Assembly (NCBI GenBank): GCA_903845045.1
Contig: CAIMWA010000464.1
Coordinates: forward strand, 1 to 55,152
Source of the DNA: an uncultured delta proteobacterium
GTDB taxonomy: Bacteria > Myxococcota_A > Polyangia > Polyangiales > Ga0077539
Direction of reading: 5' to 3'
Length of the DNA: 55,152 nucleotides
The position numbers and the translations under genes were made by a program. The notes beneath the pieces were generated by a model, which saw only the letters and a program-made list of their open reading frames with translations, was not told the DNA's origin and did not search any database. Shown here one piece after another: positions 25,949-35,261 of the stretch (positions are counted from its first letter, which is position 1; each line of letters begins with the position of its first letter).

Positions 25949-28573
25949 TCAGAAGAAGTTGCCGATGGTGAACTGGAACACCGACGCGTCTTCGTACGGC
26001 AGCTTGTTGAGCGGGAAGCCCCACTCGAAGCGGAGCAGGCCGAGGGGGCTCTGCCAGCGCACGCCGAAGCCCGCGGAGTAGCGGAGGTTCAGCGGGTTGT
26101 CCCAGAAGTGCGTGCACGGGTCCGTCGCCGACGGGAGGCTCGTTCCGCCGGCGCCGCAGTACTGCGACTCGGTGTTGAACGTGTTGCCCGCGTCCTGGAA
26201 CACCACGCCGCGCAGGCCCACCGCGGTGAGGATCGGGAACTCGATCTCGAGGTTGTAATAGAGCTGCACGTTGCCGCCGATGACGGCGCCGTTGCTCACG
26301 AGCGGGGCGTTCGGATCCTGCGACAGCGGGAGCTGAAGGCGCGGCGAGATGGTGCGGAGCTGGTACCCGCGCACGTCGAAGACGCCGCCGAGGAAGTAGC
26401 GCTCGAAGATCGGCACGCCCTGCGCGCGCTGGCTGAACACGTAGCCGCCCTGGACGTTCATCTTGAAGACGAAGCCCGAAGCGATGGGGTGGTAGAAGCG
26501 GAACCACCCGGAGACGCGGGTGTAGACGTTCTGGCTGCCGAAGGTCGGGTCGGCCACGTCGACGCCGAGGCGGGCGTAGAAGCCGTCCGTGGGCGTGAGG
26601 CGGTTGTCGCGGTTGTCGAAGGCCACCGACGCGCCGATGGCGCTGGTGAAGCCCGACAGGAAGATGTTCGCGAGCGGCAGGCTGCGGAACGCCGACGGCA
26701 GCGTGGTCTGGCCGAAGAGCCCCGTCGACGTGTTCGAGTTCGCGCCGACCTCCTCGCCCGTGTAGCTGAGGAAGAAGCGGAGGTACTGGCTGAGGATCGG
26801 GTACCCGAAGGTGAGCGATCCGCCGGTGCTCGTGCGGCTGAAGTCGGTGTAGGCGCGGACCGTGTTGTAGACGTCCGCCGCGAGGGTCCAGTTGGAGTCG
26901 AGGAAGTACGGCTCGACGAAGCGCAGCGAGAAGATCTGCCGCAGGCTCGAGAGCTGCGCCTGGAGCGTCAACGACTGGCCGCGACCGAACAGGTTGAGCT
27001 GCTGGATCTGGGCGGTGAAGATGAGGTTCTCCACCGACGAGAAGCCCGCGCCGACCTGGAACGTTCCCGTCGGACGCTCGGCCACCTCGACGTTCACGAC
27101 GAGCCACTCGGGGTGCCCCTCGACGGGCTCCGTCGAGAGGTCGACGCGCTCGAAGAAGCCGAGGGCCATGACGCGCCGACGCGACGCCTGGTAGCTCGTC
27201 TCGTTGTAGCGCTCGCCCTCGAAGATCTGCATCTCACGGCGGATCACGCGCTCGCTGGTCTTCGCGTTGCCGCGCACCTCGATGCGGTGGATCGTCACGA
27301 GCGGTCCGCGCACGATGCGCACCGTGAGGTCCACGGTCTGGTGCGCGGTGTCGGGCTGGATGTCGGGGGTGACCTCGACGCTCGCGTAGCCCGCGTCGCG
27401 GTAGGCCGTCTGCACCGCCACGATGTCGCGCGCGATGACGCTGCGGGAGAAGAAGTCGCCGGGCACGGCGTGCACGCGCTCGCGCATGGCGCGGCGACCG
27501 CCGAGGGGCTCGACCTCGTTGCCGTCCTCATCGACCTCCTGCACGCGCAGGCGGTTCACGCGGTAGCGCGGCCCCTCGCGGATGGGGATCACGATGTCGA
27601 TGAAGCGGCGGTCGGGCGTGAGCGCGACGCGCGGGGTGCCGATGTCGACGGTGAGGTGGCCGCGGTCGTAGTAGGCCGCGTGGAGCATGTCCATGTCGTT
27701 GCGGAACGCTTCCTCACGGAAGGTTCCGCTCGACGTGATGAACGAGAAGAAGCCGCTGGTGCTCGTCGTCATCGAGCCGCGGAGCTCGTCTTCGGTCAGG
27801 CTGTGATTGCCGATGAACTGGATGTTCCGAACCTGGACCTGCGGTCCCTCGACGATGTGGAACACCACGTCGATCTGGTTGCGGTCGCCGGTGACCGGCA
27901 CCACCGTGTGCGTCACCCGCGCGAGGAAGAAGCCCTTCTCCTCGTAGAGGTCGAGGAGCTTCTGCACGTTGCGGCGCAGCGCGGCGTCGGAGAGCGTCGC
28001 ACCGTCGCGGAGGTCGATGGTCTCGCGGAGCTTGTCCTCGTCGACGTCGTCGTAGCCCTCGAAGCGCACCGCGTGGATCGTCGGGCGCTCGGCGAGGTGG
28101 TAGCGCAGCTCGACGCCGCCCTCGGACTCCTCGAAGCCGATGCGAACGTCGCGGAAGAAGCCGAGGTCCCAGAGCGTGCGAGCGTCGCGGGCGACGCGGG
28201 CGCGGTCGAGGCAGTCACCGGTGTGCACGCGCGTCGAGTCGCGGAGGTCATCCGCGCTCACCCGGCGCAGCCCGAGGAAACGCACGCGCACGACGCGCTG
28301 GCATCCATCGCCCGACGGCGGAGGAGGGGGCGTCGCCGGAACGCTCTCGGCCGACGGGGCGGTCCCCTCGGCAGCGTTGGCGGCCGGCTCCGGCGTCGCA
28401 GGCTCGGCAGCCGCGGCAGGCGTCGGCTCGGCGCCGGTCGGCGGGGCGAGCTGCAACGACTGCGTATCCAACCGCAGCTGCGGTCTCGGCTGTGCGTCGG
28501 CGCGCGCCCCCGCCAACGCGATCAGCGCAGCACACAGCCCCAACCACGTCAGCCACCGATGGAGAAAACGCAT
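25949..28573 (-). CDS. bamA: Outer-membrane assembly factor BamA (Omp85)
   Basis: Core subunit that folds beta-barrel proteins into the outer membrane. 874 residues from ATG 28573, chosen because MRFLHRWLTWLGLCAALIAL gives a clean signal peptide. A 50-residue Ala/Pro/Glu-rich linker (about 40-85) precedes the POTRA repeats, which show the recurring GY and EG patterns (VRFEGYDDVDEDKLRETI, IQFIGNHSLTEDELRG, IEVRGNAKTSERVIRREM). The barrel carries the conserved loop-6 motif in FDVRGYQLR and ends in terminal phenylalanines (FTIGNFF). The N-terminal linker is unusual for proteobacterial BamA. Confidence 0.93.
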   Translation of the reverse strand: MRFLHRWLTWLGLCAALIALAGARADAQPRPQLRLDTQSLQLAPPTGAEPTPAAAAEPATPEPAANAAEGTAPSAESVPATPPPPPSGDGCQRVVRVRFLGLRRVSADDLRDSTRVHTGDCLDRARVARDARTLWDLGFFRDVRIGFEESEGGVELRYHLAERPTIHAVRFEGYDDVDEDKLRETIDLRDGATLSDAALRRNVQKLLDLYEEKGFFLARVTHTVVPVTGDRNQIDVVFHIVEGPQVQVRNIQFIGNHSLTEDELRGSMTTSTSGFFSFITSSGTFREEAFRNDMDMLHAAYYDRGHLTVDIGTPRVALTPDRRFIDIVIPIREGPRYRVNRLRVQEVDEDGNEVEPLGGRRAMRERVHAVPGDFFSRSVIARDIVAVQTAYRDAGYASVEVTPDIQPDTAHQTVDLTVRIVRGPLVTIHRIEVRGNAKTSERVIRREMQIFEGERYNETSYQASRRRVMALGFFERVDLSTEPVEGHPEWLVVNVEVAERPTGTFQVGAGFSSVENLIFTAQIQQLNLFGRGQSLTLQAQLSSLRQIFSLRFVEPYFLDSNWTLAADVYNTVRAYTDFSRTSTGGSLTFGYPILSQYLRFFLSYTGEEVGANSNTSTGLFGQTTLPSAFRSLPLANIFLSGFTSAIGASVAFDNRDNRLTPTDGFYARLGVDVADPTFGSQNVYTRVSGWFRFYHPIASGFVFKMNVQGGYVFSQRAQGVPIFERYFLGGVFDVRGYQLRTISPRLQLPLSQDPNAPLVSNGAVIGGNVQLYYNLEIEFPILTAVGLRGVVFQDAGNTFNTESQYCGAGGTSLPSATDPCTHFWDNPLNLRYSAGFGVRWQSPLGLLRFEWGFPLNKLPYEDASVFQFTIGNFF

Positions 28574-28591
28574 TTCCGAAAGCCGCGCGGC

Positions 28592-28621
28592 GCTATACCC
28601 CGCAGTGGATCGCAGCGGCAA
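28592..28621 (-). promoter_or_regulatory. Candidate bamA promoter
   Basis: On the minus strand TTGCCG (28621-28616) and TATAGC (28597-28592) are separated by 18 bases, ending 18 bp before the bamA start codon. The boxes fit sigma-70 well for this base composition. A consequence is a very short leader. Confidence 0.5.
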
Positions 28622-28665
28622 GGCCAGCCTTGCAGCGAGTGCTTCCGCGGGCGACGCTCCGCGCC

Positions 28666-29532
28666 ATGAGCGACGCCCCGCCGAACGCCGAGCAGGTCCG
28701 CAACTGGAACGAAGTCTCGGGCCCGACGTGGGTTCGCATGCAGGCGCAGCTCGACGCCCAGCTCGCGCAGGCGGGACGGTTGATGCTCGCGGCGCTGGGT
28801 CCGCGCCCCGGCGAGAGGGCCCTCGACGTGGGCTGCGGGTGCGGTGCGACCTCCCTCGCGCTCGCCGAGGCCGTCGGCCCCACAGGGCGCGTCGTCGGCG
28901 TCGACATCAGCCGCGAGATGCTGGCGCGCGCGGGCGAACGCGCTGCGGCCGCGGGCCTTCCCACGGTGACGTTCGTCGAGGCCGACGCCCAGGAGCACGC
29001 GTTTCCACCGGCGTCCTTCGACGTCGTCGCGTCGCGCTTCGGGGTGATGTTCTTCGACGCCCCGGCGAAGGCCTTTCGCGCCCTGGGCGCCGCCCTCGTG
29101 CCCGGCGGGAGGCTCGCGTTCGTGTGCTGGCAGGCGGTGGAGCGCAACCCGATCATGAGCCTCGCCTCGCGCGCCGCCGCGGCGGTCATCGCGATGCCCC
29201 CGCGCCCCGCGGCACGGGCGCCTGGCCCCTTCGCCTTCGCGGAGCCCGACAACGTCGCCGAAGTGCTGGGCGACGCCGGCTTCGTCGACGTGAGCGTGAC
29301 CCCGTGGGAGGGGACCATGCTGGCCGGGGGCACCACGGACCTCGACGCCGCCACCGAATTCGCGTTGCGCGTGGGACCCGTGGCGGGCGCGCTGCGTCAG
29401 GCAGGCTCCGACGCCGAGCCCGCGGTGCGCGACGCCGTGAAGCGGGCGTTGGCCGCGCGATGGACCGCCGACGGCGCGCACCTCGAGGCCTCGCTCTGGA
29501 TCGTCACGGCGCGGCGCCCCGAGACGGCGTGA
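28666..29532 (+). CDS. Class I SAM-dependent methyltransferase
   Basis: 288 residues from ATG 28666. Motif I reads ALDVGCGCGATSLAL (about 52-66), followed by the acidic VVGVDISREML loop and a post-II motif FDVVASRFGVMFF. The arrangement is that of the UbiE/COQ5-like and type 11 methyltransferase group. No substrate-specific residues can be named. It is divergent from bamA and lies 37 bp before the GTPase-like gene. Confidence 0.85.
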   Translation: MSDAPPNAEQVRNWNEVSGPTWVRMQAQLDAQLAQAGRLMLAALGPRPGERALDVGCGCGATSLALAEAVGPTGRVVGVDISREMLARAGERAAAAGLPTVTFVEADAQEHAFPPASFDVVASRFGVMFFDAPAKAFRALGAALVPGGRLAFVCWQAVERNPIMSLASRAAAAVIAMPPRPAARAPGPFAFAEPDNVAEVLGDAGFVDVSVTPWEGTMLAGGTTDLDAATEFALRVGPVAGALRQAGSDAEPAVRDAVKRALAARWTADGAHLEASLWIVTARRPETA

Positions 29533-29569
29533 CGACCAGGGGGTGCGCGGTGCACCATGCGCCCCGCCC

Positions 29570-31759
29570 ATGATCGACGTGTTCGAGCTCGCCCGGTACG
29601 GCGACCGGCTCCCGCAGCCCGCGGCGGCGCAGCGCCCCTTCGACGAAGCGATGGGCGCCCTCGCCCGCGCCCTGACGCTCTGGTTCGACGACGCCTCCGG
29701 GCGCATCGCCGAGGCCCGCGGAGGCAACGCCGACGATCAAGCCGTGGTCGCGCGCGAGTGGGACGAGGCCGAACGCCGCGCGCGGGAGGCCCTGCGACGC
29801 TTCACCGACGCCGTCGAGCGGCAGCCCACGGCGGCGACCATGGGCAAGGTCAACGCCGGCAAGACGCTGATGCTCTCGCGCTGGTACGGCGACGTCGAAG
29901 AGCTGCGAGAGCTTCCGGTGGGGGACGCCGACACCACGGGATGCCTCACGCGATTGACCCGCAAGGGCGGCGCGCGCCTCGACGCGGCGGTGCGCGTGAA
30001 GACCCTCGACGACGCAGCCTTCGCGCGGGAGCCCCGGGCCGCCGAGGAGGCATCGGCGCTCGACGAGTTTCCGCCGGTGCTGCACGTGACCTTCGAGCCC
30101 GGAAACCGCGACGACTTCGCGCGGGCTCTCCGCGTGTGCCGCTTTCCGACGACGGACGACGCCAACTTCGAGCTCGAGGAGCAGCGCCGCGGTGAGTACC
30201 GCGTGGTCCGGCTGCGCACCGGCGAACTCCGGCTTCGGGCTCTGCAGCTCCGCGCGAGCGAGGTCACGCTCCGCGTCCGACCACCCGCCGACACCCGTGC
30301 CGGACGCATCTTCGAGGTGCTCGATCTCGTCGACTGCCCCGGCGCCGATCCACAGATCGAGGCCGACAGCGCGCGGCACCTCAAGGCGGCGAAGAACCAC
30401 CTGGTCTTCGAGCAGGCGGTGAACGACCTCGACCTGCTCATCCTCGTGGCGTCGTCGCAGCCGAGCGCCATTCGCCCGGGAACCCAGCTCCTGCGCGGTC
30501 CCTGGCGGCATTGGGTCGAGCGCTGCGGCGGCGCGATGCGCGGTCGCGTCGTGCTGGCCCTGACGTATGCGGGCGAGGCCATGCGGCAGTGCGCCGAGCG
30601 CCTTCGGGAGCTCGATCGCCCGGAGCACGAGCGCCAGCTCAACACGCTCCAATCGCTGCCGCAGTCGGTGTTCGGGTCCGTGATCCAGCCGCTGCGGGGC
30701 GCCCTCGACGGCGCGCTCGCCGACGCCATCGACCCCAACGACATCGCGGCGTGGCCGCCCTTCGTGCTGCTCGAGAACCGGCACGTCGACCCGGCGCTCG
30801 AGGTGGAGCCCGGCGACGTCCTCGCTGCCCGCGAGGCCATCGTCGCGCACCTCGACGACGTCGCGATGCCCGAGGGAACGCCGCTGCCCTGGCGCGTGGT
30901 GCACCTCTTCGCGCGGAGCTGGGTCGACGACGTGGCCCGGGTGCGCGCCGCCGAGCCCGAGCGACGCCGGCGCTTTCTCGCGTGGATGGTCGACGTCGCG
31001 CTCGCGGTGCTGAACCGCGAAGACCGCGGCCACGAGCTGCTCACGCGGCTGATGCTGCACCTCGGTCACCGCGGAGAGCTCCGTCGCGCGCGCTGCGCCG
31101 AGCTGGTCGCGCTGGGCACCCGCGCCCGCGACGCCCTCCTCGAGCTCCACGATCGCCTCACCCGCGAGCCCCTGGCCGACCAATCGGCGCTCGATGCCAT
31201 GGACGCCCTCGTGGCGCAGCTCCGCGCGGCGCTTCCGCGCGACGGCGTGGCGATTCCGTTCCCCGCGGCGATCCGGCAGCGCGCGCTGCGCCTGCACGAC
31301 GCGCCGGTGCTGACCTGGGACCTGCTCGTGGCCGAGTGCGTGCGGAGCGCCTGCGCCACCGTCGCCGCGTCGGCGCATGCGCCGGACGTAGGCATCGCGC
31401 TGCGGCCGGTGCTGGAGCGCATGCTCGAGTCCGACGGAGCGCTCGCGAGGTTGCGGCTCGAGGAGGCCCGGTACCTCAACGACGAGCCTGCCAACGCCGT
31501 GCACTGCGCGCACTTCGTGCTGGCTCGCGTGGCCGCGGCGCTCGACTGGCTGCTGCACGCCTCCGACGCGGCGCGCGTCGAGTACGCCGCCCGGGCCCTC
31601 GGCGTCGATCCGCGGCGCATGGAGGTCTACCGCCGTCTTCGGCGCCTCGTCGGCGACCTCGAGGTGCCCGATGGCGTCGATGGGCTCGTCGACGCAGCCG
31701 GCGCGCTGCTCGCGGCGCTGCTCGAGGAGCTCGGCGGCACGGAGGCCTCGCCATGCTGA
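29570..31759 (+). CDS. P-loop GTPase-like protein (SrfC/dynamin-like), first gene of a triad
   Basis: 729 residues from ATG 29570. A Walker A motif GKVNAGKT sits at 92-99, a switch-I-like threonine segment DTTGCLTRL at about 121-129, and a G3-like motif DLVDCPG at 252-258. No clear NKxD is seen. A 100-residue charged insert separates G2 and G3, and the C-terminal 400 residues are mostly helical. This layout recalls dynamin-like GTPases and the enterobacterial SrfC/Virul_Fac family, which also sits beside SrfB. The assignment is by motif and context only. It overlaps the next gene by 7 bp. Confidence 0.65.
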   Translation: MIDVFELARYGDRLPQPAAAQRPFDEAMGALARALTLWFDDASGRIAEARGGNADDQAVVAREWDEAERRAREALRRFTDAVERQPTAATMGKVNAGKTLMLSRWYGDVEELRELPVGDADTTGCLTRLTRKGGARLDAAVRVKTLDDAAFAREPRAAEEASALDEFPPVLHVTFEPGNRDDFARALRVCRFPTTDDANFELEEQRRGEYRVVRLRTGELRLRALQLRASEVTLRVRPPADTRAGRIFEVLDLVDCPGADPQIEADSARHLKAAKNHLVFEQAVNDLDLLILVASSQPSAIRPGTQLLRGPWRHWVERCGGAMRGRVVLALTYAGEAMRQCAERLRELDRPEHERQLNTLQSLPQSVFGSVIQPLRGALDGALADAIDPNDIAAWPPFVLLENRHVDPALEVEPGDVLAAREAIVAHLDDVAMPEGTPLPWRVVHLFARSWVDDVARVRAAEPERRRRFLAWMVDVALAVLNREDRGHELLTRLMLHLGHRGELRRARCAELVALGTRARDALLELHDRLTREPLADQSALDAMDALVAQLRAALPRDGVAIPFPAAIRQRALRLHDAPVLTWDLLVAECVRSACATVAASAHAPDVGIALRPVLERMLESDGALARLRLEEARYLNDEPANAVHCAHFVLARVAAALDWLLHASDAARVEYAARALGVDPRRMEVYRRLRRLVGDLEVPDGVDGLVDAAGALLAALLEELGGTEASPC

Positions 31760-34572
31760 TCGATCAGGGTGTGCTCACGCTGCGCGCGGGCCTCGGTCCG
31801 GCGCTCATCACCGTGCCCCTCGGTGCTTCGTCGCGGCGCGGCGCCTTCGCGCGCGACGGCGAGCTGCCGCGGTGCACCCTCTACGCCCGCACCTTCGCGA
31901 CGGAGGAGCGCGTCGGCGAGTGGATGCGCGCGCCGGCCGACGAGCTCGGCTGGATCGCGGCCACGGACTTCGCGCACGCGTTCGGGTTCACCAACGCCCG
32001 CGGCAGCGCGACGGTGTCGGCAGCGGGGCAGCCAGCGCTCTCGCGCCTCCACATCGGGCTTCGGGTCTACAAGAACACCGCGAACTTCGAGGTCGCGCTG
32101 ACCCTCGCGTGGGACCCCGAGGACGACGGCACGGCCCTGGTCATCGGCACTGCGTCGTCGGCGGAGCGGTCCGTGCGACGCCTCGCGCAGCAGCTTCCGG
32201 TCGAGGGCGCGCTGGTGCTCGACCCGCATCGCATGGTGCTCGCGACGGAGCGCTACGAGAGCGCTTCGCCGCCGTGGGACGTGCTGCTCGGCGGTGCCTC
32301 GGCGCGCATTGCGATCACGCCCGCGCCGGACGCGCCGCTGGTGATCCTCCCGCGTCGCGCGCCGCGTCGGGACGGCGAGACCGGGGCCACCGTGGCCATC
32401 GATTTCGGCACCCACGAGACGACGGTGGTGACACAGCGCGAGGGCCAGCGCGACGTGACGGTGCAGGGCGCCCTGTCACCGTGGTCATTCCACTGCATCG
32501 CGGTGTCGCTGCAGGGCTCCGCGTGGCACGCCGAGCTCGTGCCGCCGCCGCGGTCCTTCGAGGAGCGCACGACGCTCGGCAACCCGTTGATGCCGCGCCC
32601 CATCGCCGAGCGCTGGAGCGTGCTCGCGCGCCGCGAGGTCGCCCGCACCCGCGAGGACACGGGCACGCCGAGCGCGCTCATTCCGCGGCAGCGCGTCGCC
32701 GACGACATCGACGGCCACCCCTTCGCCGATCGCGCGGACCCCATCGTCGGACACCGCGCGCTGAGCCTCGTGCGCAAGGCCATCGAGCGCACGCCAGAGA
32801 CCGATCCCCCGGCCGGCGGCGTCGACCTGCACGTCGAGGCCGATGCCCTCGAGCCCGCCCCGAAGCTGCAGATCGCTCGGAACCGCGCGCTCAGCGACGA
32901 GTATCTTCGCGGGCTCTTCGACGAGATCGCGGCCCGCGAGATCGTGCGCGGCGAAGGCGGCCTCGGGGCCGTCGGTCCGATGCTCCTCAGCTACCCCGTG
33001 GCGTTCCTCGCCGAGGACCGCGCGCGCCTCGAGGAGGCCGCCCGCGCTGCCCTCGCGAAGAGCTCGCTGCGCGGCCTCTGCGCCTCGCCGGCGGAGCCGC
33101 CGATCACGTTCCTCGACGAGGCCACGGCGGCGTCGCTGGGAGCCCTCTTCCATCGCTTCGGATCGCTGTCCCTCGACCGGTTGCTCGACGCGTTCCAACC
33201 CTTCGCGGCGGACGGCAACGCGCCCAGCGGGCCTCGGGCGATGCGCGCCCTCACCTTCGACTGCGGCGGCGGCACGACGGACCTGGTGCTGCTGCGCCTG
33301 CGCGAGGACGGCGACCGCATCGTCTCGGAGATCGAGGACTTCTACGGCCTCCCGCTCGCCGGCGTCGAGATCACGCGCCGGCTGTGCCGCGAGCTCAAGC
33401 GCCGCCTTCGCGCGACGCTCCCCCCGGATCAGCTCGAGAAGCTGCGCACGCGGTTCGCGCGGGACGACGAGCCTGCGGGGAGCGCTCCCTCGGAGAACGA
33501 CCGCACGCGGCACAAGCGCACGCTCGGCTTCTACTACTTCGGCGAGGCGCTGAAGCTCGCGCTGTCGTCGGCCCCGGCCACGGACCCTCGCGCGCTGCGG
33601 GCCGCGATGGCCGTGCGGGCGCAGCAGTTCCTTCCGGAGCTCGACGTGGCGCGGCTCCTCGACGCCCTGCCGGACCGCGCGTGGCTCGAGGAGTGCGCGG
33701 CGACGGTGCTCGCGCCGGCCCTCGAGACCGCGGAGCGCTGGCTCTCGCGCATCGACTCGCCGGTGCAGGTCGTGCTGGCGAGCGGACGCTCGAGCCAGCT
33801 CCCAGGCGTCGGCGAGCGGCTCCGAGCGGCGTGCGGGCGGGCGCCACGGCCCGTGCTCGCGCAGCGCTTCCTGTCACCCCGGGAGTTCGCGTCGCCGGAG
33901 CACGGCTTCGGGGTCCTCGACGTTCACGCGTCGCGCAGCGGACGTCCGCGCGCCGACCTCTCGAAGCTCGGCGTCGCGCTCGGGCTCGCGCACGGCTACG
34001 TGCTGACGACGAAGACCGGCGAGGGGCGCCGCCTCGTCGTGCAGCCCGCCGACGAGCACAAGCGCACGCGCTTCGTGGGCGTGCTCCGCCAAGAGGGCCG
34101 CGGGGTGCAATTCGTCATGCCCGACGACCGGCTCATCGTGCGCGCGGACAGCCAGCCGGTGCGCCACGACGAGATCGTCTGGGTCGACGAGCAGCCCTTC
34201 GCGATGCGTGCGGTGCTCGGACAGAACTTCCGAGGCCCGCCCTCGCCCGGCGCGACCGGCGCTGTCGATCCGCCCATTCCGTTCGCCCAGGTGCGCTTCA
34301 CGCCGGCTTCGCTGGCCGACCGCGAGCGCCTCGGCATCAAGCGCATCCACCTCGGGTTCGCGCAGCGATCGTCGAGCGACGTGGTGCTCGTGGGTCTGCG
34401 CGTCGAGGGTGCGCACGGCGTCGAGACGGCGCTCCTCGCACCCGACCAGACGCTGGCCGCGCCGCTCGCGCTGACCGCCGCTGGCCTGACCGCGCACTTC
34501 GAGACCCGACGCCTCGAGTTCGACTTCCGTCGCAACGGGGCCATCGACCCCGAGGAGCTGGACCGTGAGTAG
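31753..34572 (+). CDS. Hsp70/actin-fold ATPase (SrfB-like), second gene of the triad
   Basis: 939 residues. After an N-terminal 200-residue region of unknown fold come the actin/Hsp70 signatures: phosphate-1 VAIDFGTHETTVV (about 214-226), phosphate-2 LTFDCGGGTTDLVLL (about 500-514), and the adenosine motif VLASGRSSQLPGVGERL (about 674-690); TFLDEATAASLG matches the connecting helix. The tail (about 740-939) is beta-rich. DnaK-like substrate-binding sequence is not recognisable. Size and partner gene match SrfB of the Salmonella srfABC locus in outline. It shares overlapping ends with both neighbours. Confidence 0.7.
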   Translation: MLIDQGVLTLRAGLGPALITVPLGASSRRGAFARDGELPRCTLYARTFATEERVGEWMRAPADELGWIAATDFAHAFGFTNARGSATVSAAGQPALSRLHIGLRVYKNTANFEVALTLAWDPEDDGTALVIGTASSAERSVRRLAQQLPVEGALVLDPHRMVLATERYESASPPWDVLLGGASARIAITPAPDAPLVILPRRAPRRDGETGATVAIDFGTHETTVVTQREGQRDVTVQGALSPWSFHCIAVSLQGSAWHAELVPPPRSFEERTTLGNPLMPRPIAERWSVLARREVARTREDTGTPSALIPRQRVADDIDGHPFADRADPIVGHRALSLVRKAIERTPETDPPAGGVDLHVEADALEPAPKLQIARNRALSDEYLRGLFDEIAAREIVRGEGGLGAVGPMLLSYPVAFLAEDRARLEEAARAALAKSSLRGLCASPAEPPITFLDEATAASLGALFHRFGSLSLDRLLDAFQPFAADGNAPSGPRAMRALTFDCGGGTTDLVLLRLREDGDRIVSEIEDFYGLPLAGVEITRRLCRELKRRLRATLPPDQLEKLRTRFARDDEPAGSAPSENDRTRHKRTLGFYYFGEALKLALSSAPATDPRALRAAMAVRAQQFLPELDVARLLDALPDRAWLEECAATVLAPALETAERWLSRIDSPVQVVLASGRSSQLPGVGERLRAACGRAPRPVLAQRFLSPREFASPEHGFGVLDVHASRSGRPRADLSKLGVALGLAHGYVLTTKTGEGRRLVVQPADEHKRTRFVGVLRQEGRGVQFVMPDDRLIVRADSQPVRHDEIVWVDEQPFAMRAVLGQNFRGPPSPGATGAVDPPIPFAQVRFTPASLADRERLGIKRIHLGFAQRSSSDVVLVGLRVEGAHGVETALLAPDQTLAAPLALTAAGLTAHFETRRLEFDFRRNGAIDPEELDRE

Positions 34573-35257
34573 CGATGCCACGCTGCTGCCCTGGATCCGG
34601 CAGCTCCACGCCGAGGTCCCCTTCGCCGCCACGGTCTACGGCTCCGCGGAGCCGCCGGCGAACGCGGCAGACCTCGCGGAGCGCCTCGCAGCGGCATACC
34701 GGACCCTCGACGAGACCGTGGCCCTCGCGGCGGTTTCGCCGTCGTCGCCGTCGCTCGGCGACCCCGAGTGGTTCGTCGCGCTGGCCGACCACCTTCTGCC
34801 GTTGCTCTGTTGGAGCGTGGGCCTCGGCGCGGGGACCGCTGCCCACGACGCACCCAAGCGCGTCACCCTGGTCGACCGCGCGAAGCGGCTGCAGCAGAGC
34901 CTCTCGCACCTCACCGAGGGGCGCGCCGGGGACCCCGCCGACGCCGCTCGCGACACGCCGGAGCCCTTCGACGGACGGTCGGTGATGCTGCAGCACGCGG
35001 CGATGCTGGGGTGGCGCGCGCAGCTCGCGGCGACGCTCCATCCGCTGGTGGACCCGGCGCACGGAGCGGTCCGAGTGTCCTTCGAGCTGCCGACGCCGGG
35101 CATGCGCGTGGCCGACCTCGCCCCGCCTCCGGTGGCCGGCTCGCCGACGCACGGCACCATCGCCCGCGTGCTCGTACCTGCGGTGCGCGTGCGCCTCGAC
35201 CGGCCGCGGTCGGGCGCCGACGCGGTCGAATTCACCCGCGGCGCCGTCGTACGATGA
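34565..35257 (+). CDS. Uncharacterised third protein of the GTPase/Hsp70-fold triad
   Basis: 230 residues, GTG start, overlapping the stop of the ATPase gene by 8 bp. No signal peptide or transmembrane segment is obvious; helices dominate the first 140 residues (ERLAAAYRTLDETVALAAV; ADHLLPLLCWSVGLGAG; MLQHAAMLGWRAQLAATLHP) and a beta-rich C-terminus follows. I do not recognise the family. The tight overlap indicates coordinated translation, so it is likely a partner or adaptor. It is much shorter than SrfA, so equivalence to it is not claimed. Confidence 0.6.
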   Translation: MSSDATLLPWIRQLHAEVPFAATVYGSAEPPANAADLAERLAAAYRTLDETVALAAVSPSSPSLGDPEWFVALADHLLPLLCWSVGLGAGTAAHDAPKRVTLVDRAKRLQQSLSHLTEGRAGDPADAARDTPEPFDGRSVMLQHAAMLGWRAQLAATLHPLVDPAHGAVRVSFELPTPGMRVADLAPPPVAGSPTHGTIARVLVPAVRVRLDRPRSGADAVEFTRGAVVR

Positions 35258-35261
35258 CGCC

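Noticed and set aside
24209..28669. A 1486-codon plus-strand open frame over bamA
   Set aside because: It is antisense to bamA and out of frame with the aminotransferase fusion; its translation is low-complexity and has no domain.
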